Shown here: in pieces, positions 26,626 through 36,550 of the stretch | How the letters are laid out: every line of letters starts with the position of its first letter | Numbering within the stretch: position 1 is the first letter of the stretch | Source: Psychrobacter glacincola | GTDB lineage: Bacteria; Pseudomonadota; Gammaproteobacteria; Pseudomonadales; Moraxellaceae | Reading direction: 5' to 3' | DNA: 64,000 bases | Assembly: GCA_001411745.2 (NCBI GenBank) | Contig: LIQB01000013.1 | Coordinates: 1 to 64,000 of the forward strand | Program-made: the position numbers and the translations under genes | The notes under the pieces: generated by a model | Database searches by the model: none | What the model saw: only the letters and a program-made list of their open reading frames with translations | What the model was told of the DNA's origin: nothing

Positions 26626-27361
26626 GGCATAATCCTATAAAGTAGCAACGCCGTCTTTATTTATTTCTATTATTTTATGGATCTTTTAATAATAATTGCC
26701 TTCAAAATGAAGTATCACCATTCATGATATAAGCAGCAATCCATAAAATAAGTCAGAAAAAAGCAGGCAGCAATACAAACCGTTATTATAACGCGGAAGC
26801 GAGCAGGTATAAACTGCTGCTAAGTATGAGACAACAGTAACGCTACAATTTGCAGGGCTGACTGATCGGTAACAGCGCTAAATGCTGATCTATTTAAAAT
26901 ATTTCAATCTGACTTATCGTGAATGAAAGCAGAGACAACACATGTTAGGGCGTGTCTTCAATTAAATCGATTATCCTCTAAATGGGATAAAAATGGCTAA
27001 AAATGGCTAAATTTTGCCAAACATCGTCAAATAGCTTATCAATATCTCGATATTATTTGCGCTACTTTCCTTGTTTAACGGCAATTTATCTCCTTTTTAT
27101 CACCATTTTTACAATGAGGACACGCCCTAGTCACCTAAATTATCAGTGTTAACTGTCATAACCGTAAGATTTTAGTGCTAATTTTGGTGCACATAGTGCA
27201 ATGCAGGGCAAAGATTGTTATATTTACAGGTTACTTATCTTTTTTGTATTATTTTATCCCCTGCAATGTCGGTCGCTATTATAATAGGCAGTTATTGGCT
27301 GCTCGCATTCGCCACATTTTTATACCGTTTTTGTTGTTTATTTAACTGAGTTCAAATCCTT
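26626..27361. other. Intergenic region upstream of argS
   Basis: This is about 736 bp. It contains MITE-like copy 2 at 26946-27129. The remainder is AT-rich and without ORF; it should carry the argS promoter between the element and the gene. A GTTCAAATCC string just before argS looks T-loop-like but has no tRNA around it. Confidence 0.5.
26946..27129. repeat. MITE-like element, copy 2
   Basis: A 184-bp copy in the opposite orientation to copy 1. Ends read TAGGGCGTGTCTTCAATT and TGAGGACACGCCCTA, flanked by TA (target context TTAG). It matches the reverse complement of copy 1 over nearly its full length with scattered substitutions. It differs mainly by a local 10-bp duplication, in which CTAAAAATGG occurs twice in tandem. 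It lies 230 bp upstream of argS. Confidence 0.88.
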
Positions 27362-29191
27362 ATGTCACAAGCCCAAATTGATACACTTGCATCACTATTT
27401 AACGATGCGATTCAAACCCTACAAGCAGATGGCACGTTACCAAGCGATTGGCAAAATAATAGCCAAATCACCCGTACTAAAGACTTAAGCCATGGTGATT
27501 TCGCCAGTAATATCGCGCTGACAGCGGCCAAAGCTGCCAAGGTCAATCCACGACAGCTTGCCGAAAAAATCGTCAATGCGCTGCCTGAAAACCAAGACAT
27601 TCGCCAAGTAGAAATTGCAGGTCCAGGCTTTATTAACGTGTTCTTAAATGCGGAAGCCAAATTTGCGGTATTAGATGATATCTTTGCCTTGCAAGATCGC
27701 TTTGGTTTAAGCGATCAGTTTGACGGGCAAAAAATTCAGGTTGAGTTTGTCTCTGCCAATCCAACGTCAAGTTTGCACGTTGGGCATGGTCGCGGTGCAG
27801 CGTTCGGTATGAGCGTGGCAAACCTGCTTGAAGCGATTGGTTATGACGTCACGCGTGAGTATTATGTCAACGATGCGGGTCGGCAGATGGACATCTTGGC
27901 GACCAGTACCTATTTGCGTTATCTGGAAACCAATGGCGAGCAAATAATCTTCCCAGTCAATGGTTATCAAGGTGATTATGTCAGTGACATCGCCCAAACG
28001 TTAAAAGCGCAACACGGTGATCATTACGTTCATAGCTTTGCAGCAATCGCTAAAGATGTGCCAGCAGATGCTGAGTTTGAGATCAATGCGGACGGCGAAA
28101 AAACACTGCTATCAGGTGACAAAGAAGCGCATATTGATGGCTTGATTGCCAACAGTAAAGCCTTGCTTGGTGAAGGTTATGAGCTGTTTTTAAATGCGGC
28201 ATTGAGCAGTATTTTAGCCGATATCAAAGATGACTTAAATGACTTTGGTGTGCGCTACGAGTGCTGGTTTAGCGAACGGTCTATTGATAGCGATATTGAG
28301 CCAGTCTTGCAAACCTTAGATGAAAAAGGCTATCTATACGAAAAAGACGGTAATATTTGGTTTAAATCAACCGATTTTGGTGATGAAAAAGACCGTGTTG
28401 TGCGCCGTGCCAATGGTCAATCTACTTATTTTGCTTCTGATATTGCCTATCACAAAAACAAATTTGATCGCGGTTTTGATAAAGTGGTCAATGTTTGGGG
28501 TGCCGATCACCATGGTTATGTGCCACGCGTAAAAGCTGCTTTATTGGCGCTTGGTATTGATGCTGAGCGTTTAGATGTGGTGCTTGTGCAATTTGTTGCA
28601 TTATGGCGTGGCAGTGAAAAAGTACAAATGTCCTCGCGTTCAGGTCAATTTGTCACCCTCCGTGATTTACGTACCGAAGTTGGTAACGACGCCGCGCGTT
28701 TTTATTATGTCGCCCGTAAGCCTGAGGTGCATATTGATTTTGATTTGGAGCTGGCTAAATCACAAAGCAAAGACAATCAAGTGTATTACATTCAATACGC
28801 GCATGCTCGTGTTTGCCGAGTATTAGAAAAGCTACAAAATAGTGGTCTTGTGATAGACGATGCGATTGGTTTAGAACATCAAAACTTACTTAGCGCACCA
28901 AACGAAGACGAGCTGATTAAGCTATTAGCAGGATATCCAGCGACATTATTACGCGCTGCGACGGGTTATGAGCCACATGTCTTGACCAACTATCTTAAAG
29001 AGTTGGCAGCGCTATTTCATGGTTGGTATGACAGCAATCGCATTTTGCCAGTGAGTTTGACCTCAGGTGAGACACCAAGCTCGGATGAGATGGAATTAAT
29101 GCAAGCCCGTTTGCGTTTATCTAAAGCCGTACGTCAAGTATTGGCCAATGGTCTTAGTTTGTTAGGGTTGTCGGCACCATCTAGCATGTAG
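27362..29191 (+). CDS. argS: Arginyl-tRNA synthetase
   Basis: Class I synthetase charging tRNA-Arg, 609 residues. The N-terminal tRNA-recognition domain is at about 1-115. The HIGH-type signature is seen as SANPTSSLHVGHGRGAAFG near 131-149. VNDAGRQM and ADHHGYVPRVKAAL are typical, and MSSRSG near 421 replaces the KMSKS loop as in many ArgRS. C-terminal anticodon-binding helical domain ends in VLANGLSLLGLSAP. Essential translation gene. Confidence 0.98.
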   Translation: MSQAQIDTLASLFNDAIQTLQADGTLPSDWQNNSQITRTKDLSHGDFASNIALTAAKAAKVNPRQLAEKIVNALPENQDIRQVEIAGPGFINVFLNAEAKFAVLDDIFALQDRFGLSDQFDGQKIQVEFVSANPTSSLHVGHGRGAAFGMSVANLLEAIGYDVTREYYVNDAGRQMDILATSTYLRYLETNGEQIIFPVNGYQGDYVSDIAQTLKAQHGDHYVHSFAAIAKDVPADAEFEINADGEKTLLSGDKEAHIDGLIANSKALLGEGYELFLNAALSSILADIKDDLNDFGVRYECWFSERSIDSDIEPVLQTLDEKGYLYEKDGNIWFKSTDFGDEKDRVVRRANGQSTYFASDIAYHKNKFDRGFDKVVNVWGADHHGYVPRVKAALLALGIDAERLDVVLVQFVALWRGSEKVQMSSRSGQFVTLRDLRTEVGNDAARFYYVARKPEVHIDFDLELAKSQSKDNQVYYIQYAHARVCRVLEKLQNSGLVIDDAIGLEHQNLLSAPNEDELIKLLAGYPATLLRAATGYEPHVLTNYLKELAALFHGWYDSNRILPVSLTSGETPSSDEMELMQARLRLSKAVRQVLANGLSLLGLSAPSSM

Positions 29192-29293
29192 TTTTTTTCT
29201 AGTATATAGTAAATGTCTAACATGTAGTATGAGTATAGATGACTGCCAGCCATAATTTGATGATAGTTAGATTCAGTAGGGAGAACCAGATCC

Positions 29294-30109
29294 ATGCTAG
29301 CCAAAAAACCTAAAGGTGCGACTGAAAAACGCAAAACAAGTAGCGTATCAGGCTTATTGTGGATGTTTGTCGGGGCGGTATTGACCCTTATGATAGGGGT
29401 ATTTATATACTTGTCACCATTATTTGATTTCAGTCCCGCTGACAGCACCGCTGGTAATGATCCTGATCGTCAGGTGCAGCCACGTGTCGACACTGATACT
29501 GATAATAGTGATTATGAGTTCTATGATATTTTGCCCAATCAAGAGATGGCGACTATTCCTGATGAAGATATTGCTGAGACAGGCAATGATCGCATAGGCG
29601 ATATCAGCGCCTTTGAGCCTGATGTGGTGGTGACTCAACCTGAAGATGGTTCAGCCAGTCGCAATGATGATACTGGTAACTTTGGTATCTCTGAAAATAC
29701 AGTGATTGCGCCCAGTCGTGGCAATAACGCTGCTACCAGTAATAGCGGCGATGACATTGTGATCGTTGAAGAAGACGCGACCTATGATGGATCGACGCCT
29801 GCTAGTAGCAATAATACGTCCACCAATAATGCAGGCGCAGGTACTGCTAGCGTTCAGGCTGCAAAACCTGCGGCAACTTATATTTTGCAAATCAACAGCT
29901 TCGGTGATGCGGATGAAGCAGATCGCCGCCGTGCTCAAGTGTTGATGGCAGGTGTAGACGCTCGCGTGGTCAAGAATACGACGGGTAATGGTTTGCCAAT
30001 CTATCAAGTTATTTCTCGCCCGATGAATAACCGCCAAGCAGTAACCACTGCTCAGCAGCGCCTACAGAATAACGGCATTGACTCCATCATTGTTGAACAG
30101 CGTCGTTAA
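29294..30109 (+). CDS. SPOR domain-containing membrane protein
   Basis: A 271-residue bitopic protein: a short basic cytoplasmic start, one membrane segment (about 20-42, LLWMFVGAVLTLMIGVFIYL), a long Asp/Asn/Ser/Thr-rich linker (about 48-190), and a C-terminal SPOR domain (YILQINSFGDADEADRRRAQ onwards) that in this family binds denuded peptidoglycan at the division septum. GGGAG precedes the ATG. The argS-SPOR order matches the arrangement of FtsN-like genes in other gammaproteobacteria. A role in division is likely by family, but direct equivalence to FtsN is not shown. Confidence 0.88.
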   Translation: MLAKKPKGATEKRKTSSVSGLLWMFVGAVLTLMIGVFIYLSPLFDFSPADSTAGNDPDRQVQPRVDTDTDNSDYEFYDILPNQEMATIPDEDIAETGNDRIGDISAFEPDVVVTQPEDGSASRNDDTGNFGISENTVIAPSRGNNAATSNSGDDIVIVEEDATYDGSTPASSNNTSTNNAGAGTASVQAAKPAATYILQINSFGDADEADRRRAQVLMAGVDARVVKNTTGNGLPIYQVISRPMNNRQAVTTAQQRLQNNGIDSIIVEQRR

Positions 30110-30150
30110 GTTGCGCTGTTTAATGACAGTTATAGTTCTTTATGAATAAT

Positions 30151-30179
30151 AAAAAAAGCGTCGCAATGACGTTTTTTTT
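30151..30179 (+). terminator. Terminator of the SPOR gene
   Basis: A short stem (CGTC/GACG extended by A-run/T-run pairing) with a 5-base loop and an eight-T tail, 45 bp after the stop. Confidence 0.7.
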
Positions 30180-30248
30180 ATCTCTGATTTTTAGCAAAGT
30201 TATTTTTCTGTTGGTTTATCACCTTTCATCAAAAATTTTATAAAGAGC

Positions 30249-31349
30249 ATGGCTATGACTGTCTCTCATTTAGCAACACCGCCTACTGGCTTCATTAAAG
30301 CATTTTTCCAAAAGTATTTTATTGATGCGTTTACTGGCATGGCTTTAGGGCTATTTGTCACATTGATTGCTGGTCTAATCATCTCGCAAATCGGTGGCTG
30401 GTTAGATTTGCCCGCATTGGTTGCGGTGGGCAAGCTTGCCTCAGTACTAATGGGTGCGGGTATCGGAGTAGGTATCGCCTATTACCTTAAAGCACCGACG
30501 CTCGTCATGCTCAGCTGCTTGGTGGCGGGTATGCTTGGCGCACACTCTGAAGCATTAATGGCAGGGACGTTATTTACGCCCCAAGTAGGCGGACCTGCGA
30601 CCTTTGTCGCCTTACCGGGCAATCCGATAGGGGCGTATTTGACCTCGGTATTTGCTTATCGTGCTGGTACTTGGGTCGCTGGCAAAACCAAGCTTGATAT
30701 TCTATTGGTTCCTTTATTGGTATGCGCAGTAGCATTAGCAGTTTGCGCCCTATTGAATCCACCTATCGTCGCTGCGGTCGCTGCCATTGGTCAAGGTATT
30801 CAAGCGGCCACTGAGTTACAGCCTCTGTTAATGGGTATTGTGATTGCAGTGGTGGTGGGTATTTTATTGACATTGCCAACGTCCAGCGCTGCTATTTGTA
30901 TCGCAATTGGGCTTGGTGGCGTAGCAGGCGGGGCAGCAGTGGTAGGCTGTGCGGCACACATGATTGGCTTTGCCGTTGCAAGCTTTAAAGACAACGGCGT
31001 CAGTGGCGTAATATCTCAAGGTCTGGGCACCAGTATGCTACAGATTCCTAATGTGTTAAAAAAACCGCTGGTGTTATTGCCTGCTGTGATTGCCAGTGCC
31101 ATCGTTGGTCCTATTGCGACAGTAGGTTTTGGACTGGCATGTACGGCAACGGGTGCGGGTATGGGTACCGCCGGATTGGTCGGTGTATTTGGAGTGATTG
31201 AGGCGTCACAAGACATCATGAGTACGGGTCAATTATGGACAGCGATTATCCTGTTGATGTTTGTATTACCTGCCCTAATTGCAGGGGTGGTCGCTCATGT
31301 GATGCGCCGCGTGGGCTGGCTGGTTGATGGTGATATGAAATTGCCTTAA
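30249..31349 (+). CDS. PTS sugar transporter subunit IIC-like protein (PTS_EIIC_2)
   Basis: A 366-residue polytopic protein, Gly/Ala-rich, with about ten hydrophobic segments. Segments such as FFQKYFIDAFTGMALGLFVT at 20-39, QVGGPATFVALPGNPIGAYL, and the late GLGTSMLQIPNVLKKP match the PTS EIIC type 2 family (PF13303). No IIA, IIB, EI or HPr gene is nearby, so a phosphotransfer role cannot be assumed; it may act as a plain permease. Single-gene unit with its own terminator. Confidence 0.85.
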   Translation: MAMTVSHLATPPTGFIKAFFQKYFIDAFTGMALGLFVTLIAGLIISQIGGWLDLPALVAVGKLASVLMGAGIGVGIAYYLKAPTLVMLSCLVAGMLGAHSEALMAGTLFTPQVGGPATFVALPGNPIGAYLTSVFAYRAGTWVAGKTKLDILLVPLLVCAVALAVCALLNPPIVAAVAAIGQGIQAATELQPLLMGIVIAVVVGILLTLPTSSAAICIAIGLGGVAGGAAVVGCAAHMIGFAVASFKDNGVSGVISQGLGTSMLQIPNVLKKPLVLLPAVIASAIVGPIATVGFGLACTATGAGMGTAGLVGVFGVIEASQDIMSTGQLWTAIILLMFVLPALIAGVVAHVMRRVGWLVDGDMKLP

Positions 31350-31390
31350 ATTAGAGATAAAGGACGCAAATTGTCCTAACTATCAATAGT

Positions 31391-31425
31391 AAAAAGCCCA
31401 GCTATTTAAGTAGTTGGGCTTTTTT
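31391..31425. terminator. Bidirectional terminator, PTS IIC gene / cytochrome gene
   Basis: Stem AAAAAGCCCA(G)CTA / TAG(T)TGGGCTTTTTT with a short AT loop, between two convergent genes. A-run and T-run lie on opposite sides. Confidence 0.88.
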
Positions 31426-31451
31426 ATGGTAACTTTTAAAGGTGCTTAAAA

Positions 31452-32402
31452 CTAGCGGCGTACATCTTTAGGGGCATCACCATTGGGCCAGTCTTTGTCT
31501 TTGTTGGCTTTGATAGGTCGCGGTAGATGGGTAAAGTAAGCAGCAATATCGACCGCTTCTTGGTCACTAAGCGAGTTACCTTGACCAAAGGGCATTTTGC
31601 CTTTGATAAAGGCCGCTGCTGTATAAGTCCGTGCCATACCTGCACCATCGTTGAAGGACTTGTCTCCGGCTACTGCTGGATAGATATAAGTGCCATCGTC
31701 ATTATATTGACCTTCACCATTTTCACCATGGCAAACGCTACATTTTTCAGCAAATAGCTTTTTACCATTGTCCGTATTTGGCTCTAAAGTTTTGTCTACC
31801 TTAACAAAACCGCGACCTTCAGGCGAGACACCATAAGGCAAGCCCTGTGATAGCCAGCTCATATAAGACACCATCGCATTCATATCATCTGAACCTAGAT
31901 CAAGTGCTTTGCCATTCATTGAGCGTTCAAAACAGCCATTGATGCGCTCTTGTATTGAATTCACGCGACCAGCACGTGACCGATAAATAGGATAAATACC
32001 CGGCATGCCATTCCAAGGCGCCGCGTAGGCCTCTGAGCCGTTACCCAAGTGACAGCTGGTACAGTTCAACTGGTTGCCGACATTGTCAGGCATCTCTTTA
32101 TAAGTATGATTGGCGATTTGTAAGCCACGACGTACTGCTGCGCCAAACTCATCATCTGGAATAGTGGACTCATCTGGCATGCTAACGCTCAGTTTGGCGC
32201 TTGGATTTGCAGCCATCTCGTCTTTGATTTCTGCGGCACGTGCCTCAAGTGACTTAACACGGGCTAATGCTTCAGCTTCTGCGACACGGTCGACAGCCTT
32301 GGTATCTGATTCACTACAGCCTGACAGGCTAACTGCACCAATAGCAAAGATAGCAGCCAGTAAAACGGAGGAAGAGGGTTTGACCCTTAAAAGTATTTTC
32401 AT
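31452..32402 (-). CDS. Dihaem c-type cytochrome lipoprotein, TsdA-like
   Basis: A 316-residue exported protein with lipobox LSGC (Cys29), a predicted helical/coiled-coil linker at about 35-65, and two haem-binding motifs: CTSCH at 114-118 and CSVCH at 221-225. The segment YPIYRSRAGRVNSIQERINGCFERSMNGKAL between them is a hallmark of thiosulfate dehydrogenase (TsdA) and related cytochromes. TsdA oxidises thiosulfate to tetrathionate or works in reverse; the activity here is inferred. Lipid anchoring differs from soluble TsdA. AAGGA precedes the ATG. Confidence 0.88.
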   Translation of the reverse strand: MKILLRVKPSSSVLLAAIFAIGAVSLSGCSESDTKAVDRVAEAEALARVKSLEARAAEIKDEMAANPSAKLSVSMPDESTIPDDEFGAAVRRGLQIANHTYKEMPDNVGNQLNCTSCHLGNGSEAYAAPWNGMPGIYPIYRSRAGRVNSIQERINGCFERSMNGKALDLGSDDMNAMVSYMSWLSQGLPYGVSPEGRGFVKVDKTLEPNTDNGKKLFAEKCSVCHGENGEGQYNDDGTYIYPAVAGDKSFNDGAGMARTYTAAAFIKGKMPFGQGNSLSDQEAVDIAAYFTHLPRPIKANKDKDWPNGDAPKDVRR

Positions 32403-32731
32403 TGGAATATCCTTATTATCAAAAATAATATGTAATAATATATTTTTATGATAATTTAACTGTCAAAATGACAGAAGTAATCTTAATTTTTGTGCAAAAA
32501 ATCTGAATGAGTCATCAATCTGTAAGTTGCTAGAAACATAATTGTACCAAATATTAAATAATTAAAGTATATAAATAGATAAAGTGTTTTGGCTTTAGAG
32601 GGACATGAATTAATTTCATACTGTATGAAGAACGATATTGAAAGACAGTGTTGACATTCTATTGATCAAAAAGCGCTTAAACATTGATAATATTTAAGCG
32701 CTTTTTTGTGGGCAAATACTCTTAGAATATA
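32403..32731. other. Intergenic region between cytochrome and SDR genes
   Basis: This is 329 bp, very AT-rich. It contains the SDR gene terminator at 32668 and the cytochrome promoter. No ORF or repeat seen. Confidence 0.5.
32668..32707. terminator. Terminator of the SDR gene
   Basis: Stem GCGCTTAAA / TTTAAGCGC with an 11-base loop, A-run on the left and T-run on the right. On the minus strand it follows the SDR stop by about 25 bp. Confidence 0.88.
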
Positions 32732-33742
32732 TTATTTTGGTGTGCTTGGTTTTTTATGGCGGCGTGGTTTGAGCTTACGAGAGAGCTTATGGACATCGTT
32801 CAATATTTGACTGTATGTCGCTGGAAAGACACGCTGTACCGCGTCGATTATCTTGGCATCATTGCCAATAAGACAGCGCGGTTGATTGGTCGCGGCAGCC
32901 TGCAAAATAATCAAAGCGGCATTGCTTGCATCAAATTTCAGGAATTTATTAAAGCTCTGAATGGCTTTGGGGCCAGTACGCATGCCAATATCATTGATAC
33001 TGTCATTACCACGGGCACTATTGGCAATATTGGTTTTAATCCCGCCGGGATGGATGCAGGTCGCTGACACGCCGCAGCGCTGAATATCTAACTCTTGACG
33101 CAAGCTTTCAGTAAAGCCGCGTACAGCAAATTTACTGGCGTTATACGCAGATTGTGACGGCTGCGCGGTCAAGCCAAACAGGCTTGAGATATTAATGATG
33201 TGACCATGCTCGTTAAATTGGCGTGATCTGTTTTTTTTGCTGCCATTCGTCGATTCGCTTTGTTTGACACTATTTTTAATCAATGGCAAAAATGCCTTGG
33301 TGCCATAGACCACACCCCAAAAATTGATGTCCATGACCCATTCAAGCTCGCTAATGCTACTGCCTTCTACGGTCGAATATAGCGCCACGCCTGCATTATT
33401 AAAGATGAAGTTCACTTTGCCATAGTCTACCATGACGCTATCTGCCCACGCTTCCACGGCTTTATTGTCTGAGACATCAAGGACTGTCATGGTCGCTTTG
33501 ATGTCATAACCGACGAGCAATTCTTTGGTCTGTGCCAGTTGCGCCGCGTTGATATCAGAGAGCGCCACATGGCAGCCCATCTTTGCCAAATGAATGGCCA
33601 GCTCGCGCCCCATACCAGAGCCAGCACCCGTAATAGCCGCGACATGATTATGATAATAAGGGGCAATATCTTGGTCTGTCGTGGTATGAAAAGGCAAGTG
33701 TTGACGTAATGAGGTTGCGATAGAAATAACATTGTTAAGCAT
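32732..33742 (-). CDS. Short-chain dehydrogenase/reductase
   Basis: NAD(P)-dependent SDR of 336 residues. Cofactor motif TGAGSGMG at 38-45, NNAGV near 115, and the catalytic Ser in INISSLFG followed by YNASK (Tyr-x3-Lys). About 30 residues precede the fold and a ~60-residue basic tail (RKLKPRRHKK) follows it, unusual for a classical SDR. AAGGA lies upstream of the ATG. The substrate is not evident. It is followed on the same strand by a terminator and not linked to neighbours. Confidence 0.9.
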   Translation of the reverse strand: MLNNVISIATSLRQHLPFHTTTDQDIAPYYHNHVAAITGAGSGMGRELAIHLAKMGCHVALSDINAAQLAQTKELLVGYDIKATMTVLDVSDNKAVEAWADSVMVDYGKVNFIFNNAGVALYSTVEGSSISELEWVMDINFWGVVYGTKAFLPLIKNSVKQSESTNGSKKNRSRQFNEHGHIINISSLFGLTAQPSQSAYNASKFAVRGFTESLRQELDIQRCGVSATCIHPGGIKTNIANSARGNDSINDIGMRTGPKAIQSFNKFLKFDASNAALIILQAAATNQPRCLIGNDAKIIDAVQRVFPATYSQILNDVHKLSRKLKPRRHKKPSTPK

Positions 33743-33893
33743 GATAAACAGTCCTTTGTTTCATCAGTGATAGGTGTTGGTAGCACATTTACCTTAGCAT
33801 GCTTTGTAGTTTTAGCTGTGAACGATTGATAGACGTGGCTGTCACTTTACCCATACATTGGCTGTCGTAAAAAGATCATAAGTGAGCGACCAT

Positions 33894-33926
33894 AAAAAAA
33901 CGTCTAGCATAAGATATGCTAGACGC
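33894..33926 (-). terminator. Terminator of the clpX gene
   Basis: Minus-strand stem CGTCTAGCAT / ATGCTAGACG with a 5-base loop followed by seven T residues, about 40 bp after clpX. Confidence 0.92.
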
Positions 33927-33967
33927 CTTTACTTCAATGACAGTTTTAATAAAGCTGATAACCACCG

Positions 33968-35281
33968 CTAAGCATCTATCGCTATTTGCTCTGAGTCGTC
34001 GGTAGAAAAGATGATTTCAGGTGTTTTACCTTCATTAATCACTTGCTCATCGACGATGACAGTCTTGGCGTTTTTCATCGAAGGCAACTCATACATAGTC
34101 TCAAGTAGCGCATTTTCAACGATAGAACGCAAACCACGAGCACCAGTCTTACGCGCCATGGCTTTTTTGGCAATCGCATCGAGCGCTTCTTTGGTAAAGG
34201 TAATGTCAGCGCCTTCCATATCGAATAGATACTTATATTGCTTAACCAAGGCATTTTTTGGTTCTGTCAATATCTGAACCAATGCGTCCTCGTCCAGCTC
34301 TGTGAGCGCAGCGAGAACAGGAAGACGACCGATGAGCTCAGGAATGAGACCAAATTTGATCAAATCTTCAGGCTCTACTTGTTGCAGTAATTCTGAGCTG
34401 CGTTTGCTATCATCTTTTGAGCTGACATCCGCATTAAAGCCGATACCGCCTTTTTCTGTACGCTGCTGAATAACCGCATCAAGACCGGCAAACGCCCCGC
34501 CGACGATGATTAAAATGTTACTCGTATCAACTTGGATCAGCTCTTGCTGTGGATGCTTACGACCACCATGTGGCGGAATGGCAGCGACCGTACCTTCGAT
34601 AAGCTTTAGCAACGCTTGCTGTACGCCTTCGCCTGACACATCACGGGTGATAGACGGATTGTCGCCTTTCTTACTGATTTTATCAATCTCATCGATATAG
34701 ATGATGCCTTGTTCCGCTTTGCTCACATCATAATCTGATGCTTGTAGTAGCTTTTGCACGATGTTTTCGACATCTTCACCGACATAACCTGCTTCGGTCA
34801 AGGTCGTCGCATCGGCCATCGCAAAAGGCACATCCAGTAGACGCGCCAAGGTTTGCGCCAGCAAAGTCTTACCAGAACCCGTTGGGCCAATCAGCAAAAT
34901 GTTACTTTTCGCCAATTCAACCATGGCATCGTCAGCGCCAATCTTCGCTTTTTTGCTGTCATTGGCTAAGGTTTGGCTAACTTTTAGACGCTTATAGTGG
35001 TTATAGACGGCAACTGCTAGTGCTTTTTTAGCAGCGTCTTGTCCAATGACATATTCGTCAAGCTTGGCACGCAGCTCTTTTGGCGTTGGTAGCTTTTTAT
35101 TGACCCAAGACGTATCAATGTCGCTGTCATCATCGCCATCTTCGGCGCTATCTGCGATTAAATCGGTACATAGCTCAATACATTCATTACAGATATTGGC
35201 ATCGTCAGCGGCAATCAGCTGCTGTACATCGCTTTTGGCTTTGCCGCAAAACGAGCAATGCGGGGTGTTATCTTCTGCCAT
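33968..35281 (-). CDS. clpX: ATP-dependent Clp protease ATP-binding subunit ClpX
   Basis: AAA+ unfoldase that recognises tagged substrates and feeds them to ClpP. 437 residues. Zinc-binding N-terminal domain with CSFCGK at 9-14 and CNECIELC. Walker A GPTGSGKT near 130-137, Walker [10 protein letters not shown] near 193-201, and [17 protein letters not shown] [13 protein letters not shown] for the sensor region. GGAGCG precedes the ATG. It lies 114 bp downstream of clpP on the same strand, the standard clpP-clpX order. Confidence 0.98.
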   Translation of the reverse strand: MAEDNTPHCSFCGKAKSDVQQLIAADDANICNECIELCTDLIADSAEDGDDDSDIDTSWVNKKLPTPKELRAKLDEYVIGQDAAKKALAVAVYNHYKRLKVSQTLANDSKKAKIGADDAMVELAKSNILLIGPTGSGKTLLAQTLARLLDVPFAMADATTLTEAGYVGEDVENIVQKLLQASDYDVSKAEQGIIYIDEIDKISKKGDNPSITRDVSGEGVQQALLKLIEGTVAAIPPHGGRKHPQQELIQVDTSNILIIVGGAFAGLDAVIQQRTEKGGIGFNADVSSKDDSKRSSELLQQVEPEDLIKFGLIPELIGRLPVLAALTELDEDALVQILTEPKNALVKQYKYLFDMEGADITFTKEALDAIAKKAMARKTGARGLRSIVENALLETMYELPSMKNAKTVIVDEQVINEGKTPEIIFSTDDSEQIAIDA

Positions 35282-35395
35282 AAAAGGCGCTCCTAAAATT
35301 TAAAACTTACAAATATTTTGATTTTTACATCAAAGCCAAAACGTATAACGCTCAGGCTTTTGATGCCCATCAAAGCTTTTGCTCTTATGCGGTAA

Positions 35396-36100
35396 TTATA
35401 AAGAAGTAGGGCGGCGCTCTAATACTTCATCAACCAGACCGTATTCTTTGGCTTCTTTCGCATCTAACCAAAAGTCACGCTCAACGTCTTTTTCAATTTT
35501 CTCTAATGGTTGACCAGTACGTTCTGCCAAAATCTCATTTAAACGGGCACGCGTTTTTAGAATTTCACGCGCATTAATTTCGATATCGGTTGCTTGACCT
35601 TGCGCGCCGCCTGAAGGCTGATGAATCATGACACGAGCATTGGCAAGAGAGTAACGCTTGCCTTTTTGACCAGCCGCGAGCAAGAACGAGCCCATACTAT
35701 AAGCACCGCCCATACAGATGGTCGATACTTCAGGTTTGATAAAGTTCATGGTATCAAAGATTGCCAAGCCTGCACTCACTGAGCCGCCTGGTGAATTGAT
35801 ATACAAGTGAATGTCTTTGTCTGGGTTTTCTGCTTCTAAAAATAGCAACTGTGCAACAATCAGATTGGCCATATGGTCTTCGACTTGACCGGTCAAAAAG
35901 ATAACGCGCTCACGCAATAGACGCGAGAAAATATCAAACGAGCGTTCACCGCGAGAGGATTGTTCAACGACCATTGGCACTAATGCTGCATGCGCAGCTT
36001 GAGGGGCGCTTTGGGTATATTGCATGCCTTGTGCGTCATTGTGCGCACTCATCAGCATATCAAAATGTGGGTTGGCAGTGATGCGATCATAATCTGTCAT
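35396..36100 (-). CDS. clpP: ATP-dependent Clp protease proteolytic subunit
   Basis: Serine peptidase forming the barrel of the Clp protease. 234 residues, with about 45 residues before the conserved core ([20 protein letters not shown]). The catalytic serine is in [11 protein letters not shown], His in VMIHQPSGG, and Asp in [17 protein letters not shown] DFWLDAKEA. The residue before the serine motif is Gly-Gly-Ala-Tyr rather than the common Gly-Gln-Ala-Ala; the triad is intact. AGGA precedes the ATG. It is transcribed towards clpX and separated from tig by a terminator. Confidence 0.97.
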   Translation of the reverse strand: MTDYDRITANPHFDMLMSAHNDAQGMQYTQSAPQAAHAALVPMVVEQSSRGERSFDIFSRLLRERVIFLTGQVEDHMANLIVAQLLFLEAENPDKDIHLYINSPGGSVSAGLAIFDTMNFIKPEVSTICMGGAYSMGSFLLAAGQKGKRYSLANARVMIHQPSGGAQGQATDIEINAREILKTRARLNEILAERTGQPLEKIEKDVERDFWLDAKEAKEYGLVDEVLERRPTSL

Positions 36101-36433
36101 AAAGATGTCCTGTTTATAAGTACATAAAATAAAGGGATTGAAGCTAGCGAGCGGCTACGCTTGTATGGCTGCTCATCATGCTAGATGTTGCCGCTTTTTA
36201 ATAATATTCGCTGGCTGAAATAATAAGCGCCAGATATCGCTAAAAATAATTGAGCTAATGGTAACTTTTTTATTGAGGCAATAGTAACTTTTTCATGTGA
36301 AAAATAATTTTCTATTTATAACATGAGTGCTATTAATAAAATGATTGACTCACTATTAATAAGGCGTCTGTAACCATTTATCAAGGGGCTTGGTTATAAA
36401 CTGTCCATAAAGATAGCATATAAATCCCCAATA

Positions 36434-36463
36434 AAAATGCCCTAACACATATGTTAGAGCATT
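36434..36463 (-). terminator. Terminator of tig
   Basis: Minus-strand stem built from AATGCTCTAACA and TGTTAGGGCATT (one unpaired base on each arm side) followed by TTTTT. About 90 bp after the tig stop. The left arm belongs to the 13-bp tandem repeat. Confidence 0.75.
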
Positions 36464-36489
36464 GCGTTAGAGCATTATGTTAGAGCATG
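36451..36489. repeat. 13-bp tandem repeat, three units
   Basis: Three adjacent units: ATGTTAGAGCATT, GCGTTAGAGCATT, ATGTTAGAGCATG. The unit nearest clpP forms one arm of the tig terminator; the others offer alternative arms. Confidence 0.88.
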
Positions 36490-36550
36490 TTTAGATTGAA
36501 ATTAGCAATGAGTGCCATTGAATGGCAACTTGCTAAGTTATCTCACTAAA

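Larger units (their letters stand above)
36101..36550. other. Intergenic region tig to clpP
   Basis: This is 450 bp. It contains the tig terminator and a 13-bp tandem repeat (36451-36489), then an AT-rich region expected to hold the clpPX promoter. Confidence 0.5.

Noticed and set aside
27345..27361. GTTCAAATCC next to argS looking like a tRNA T-arm
   Set aside because: No acceptor stem, anticodon arm or D-arm around it; it merges with the argS start.
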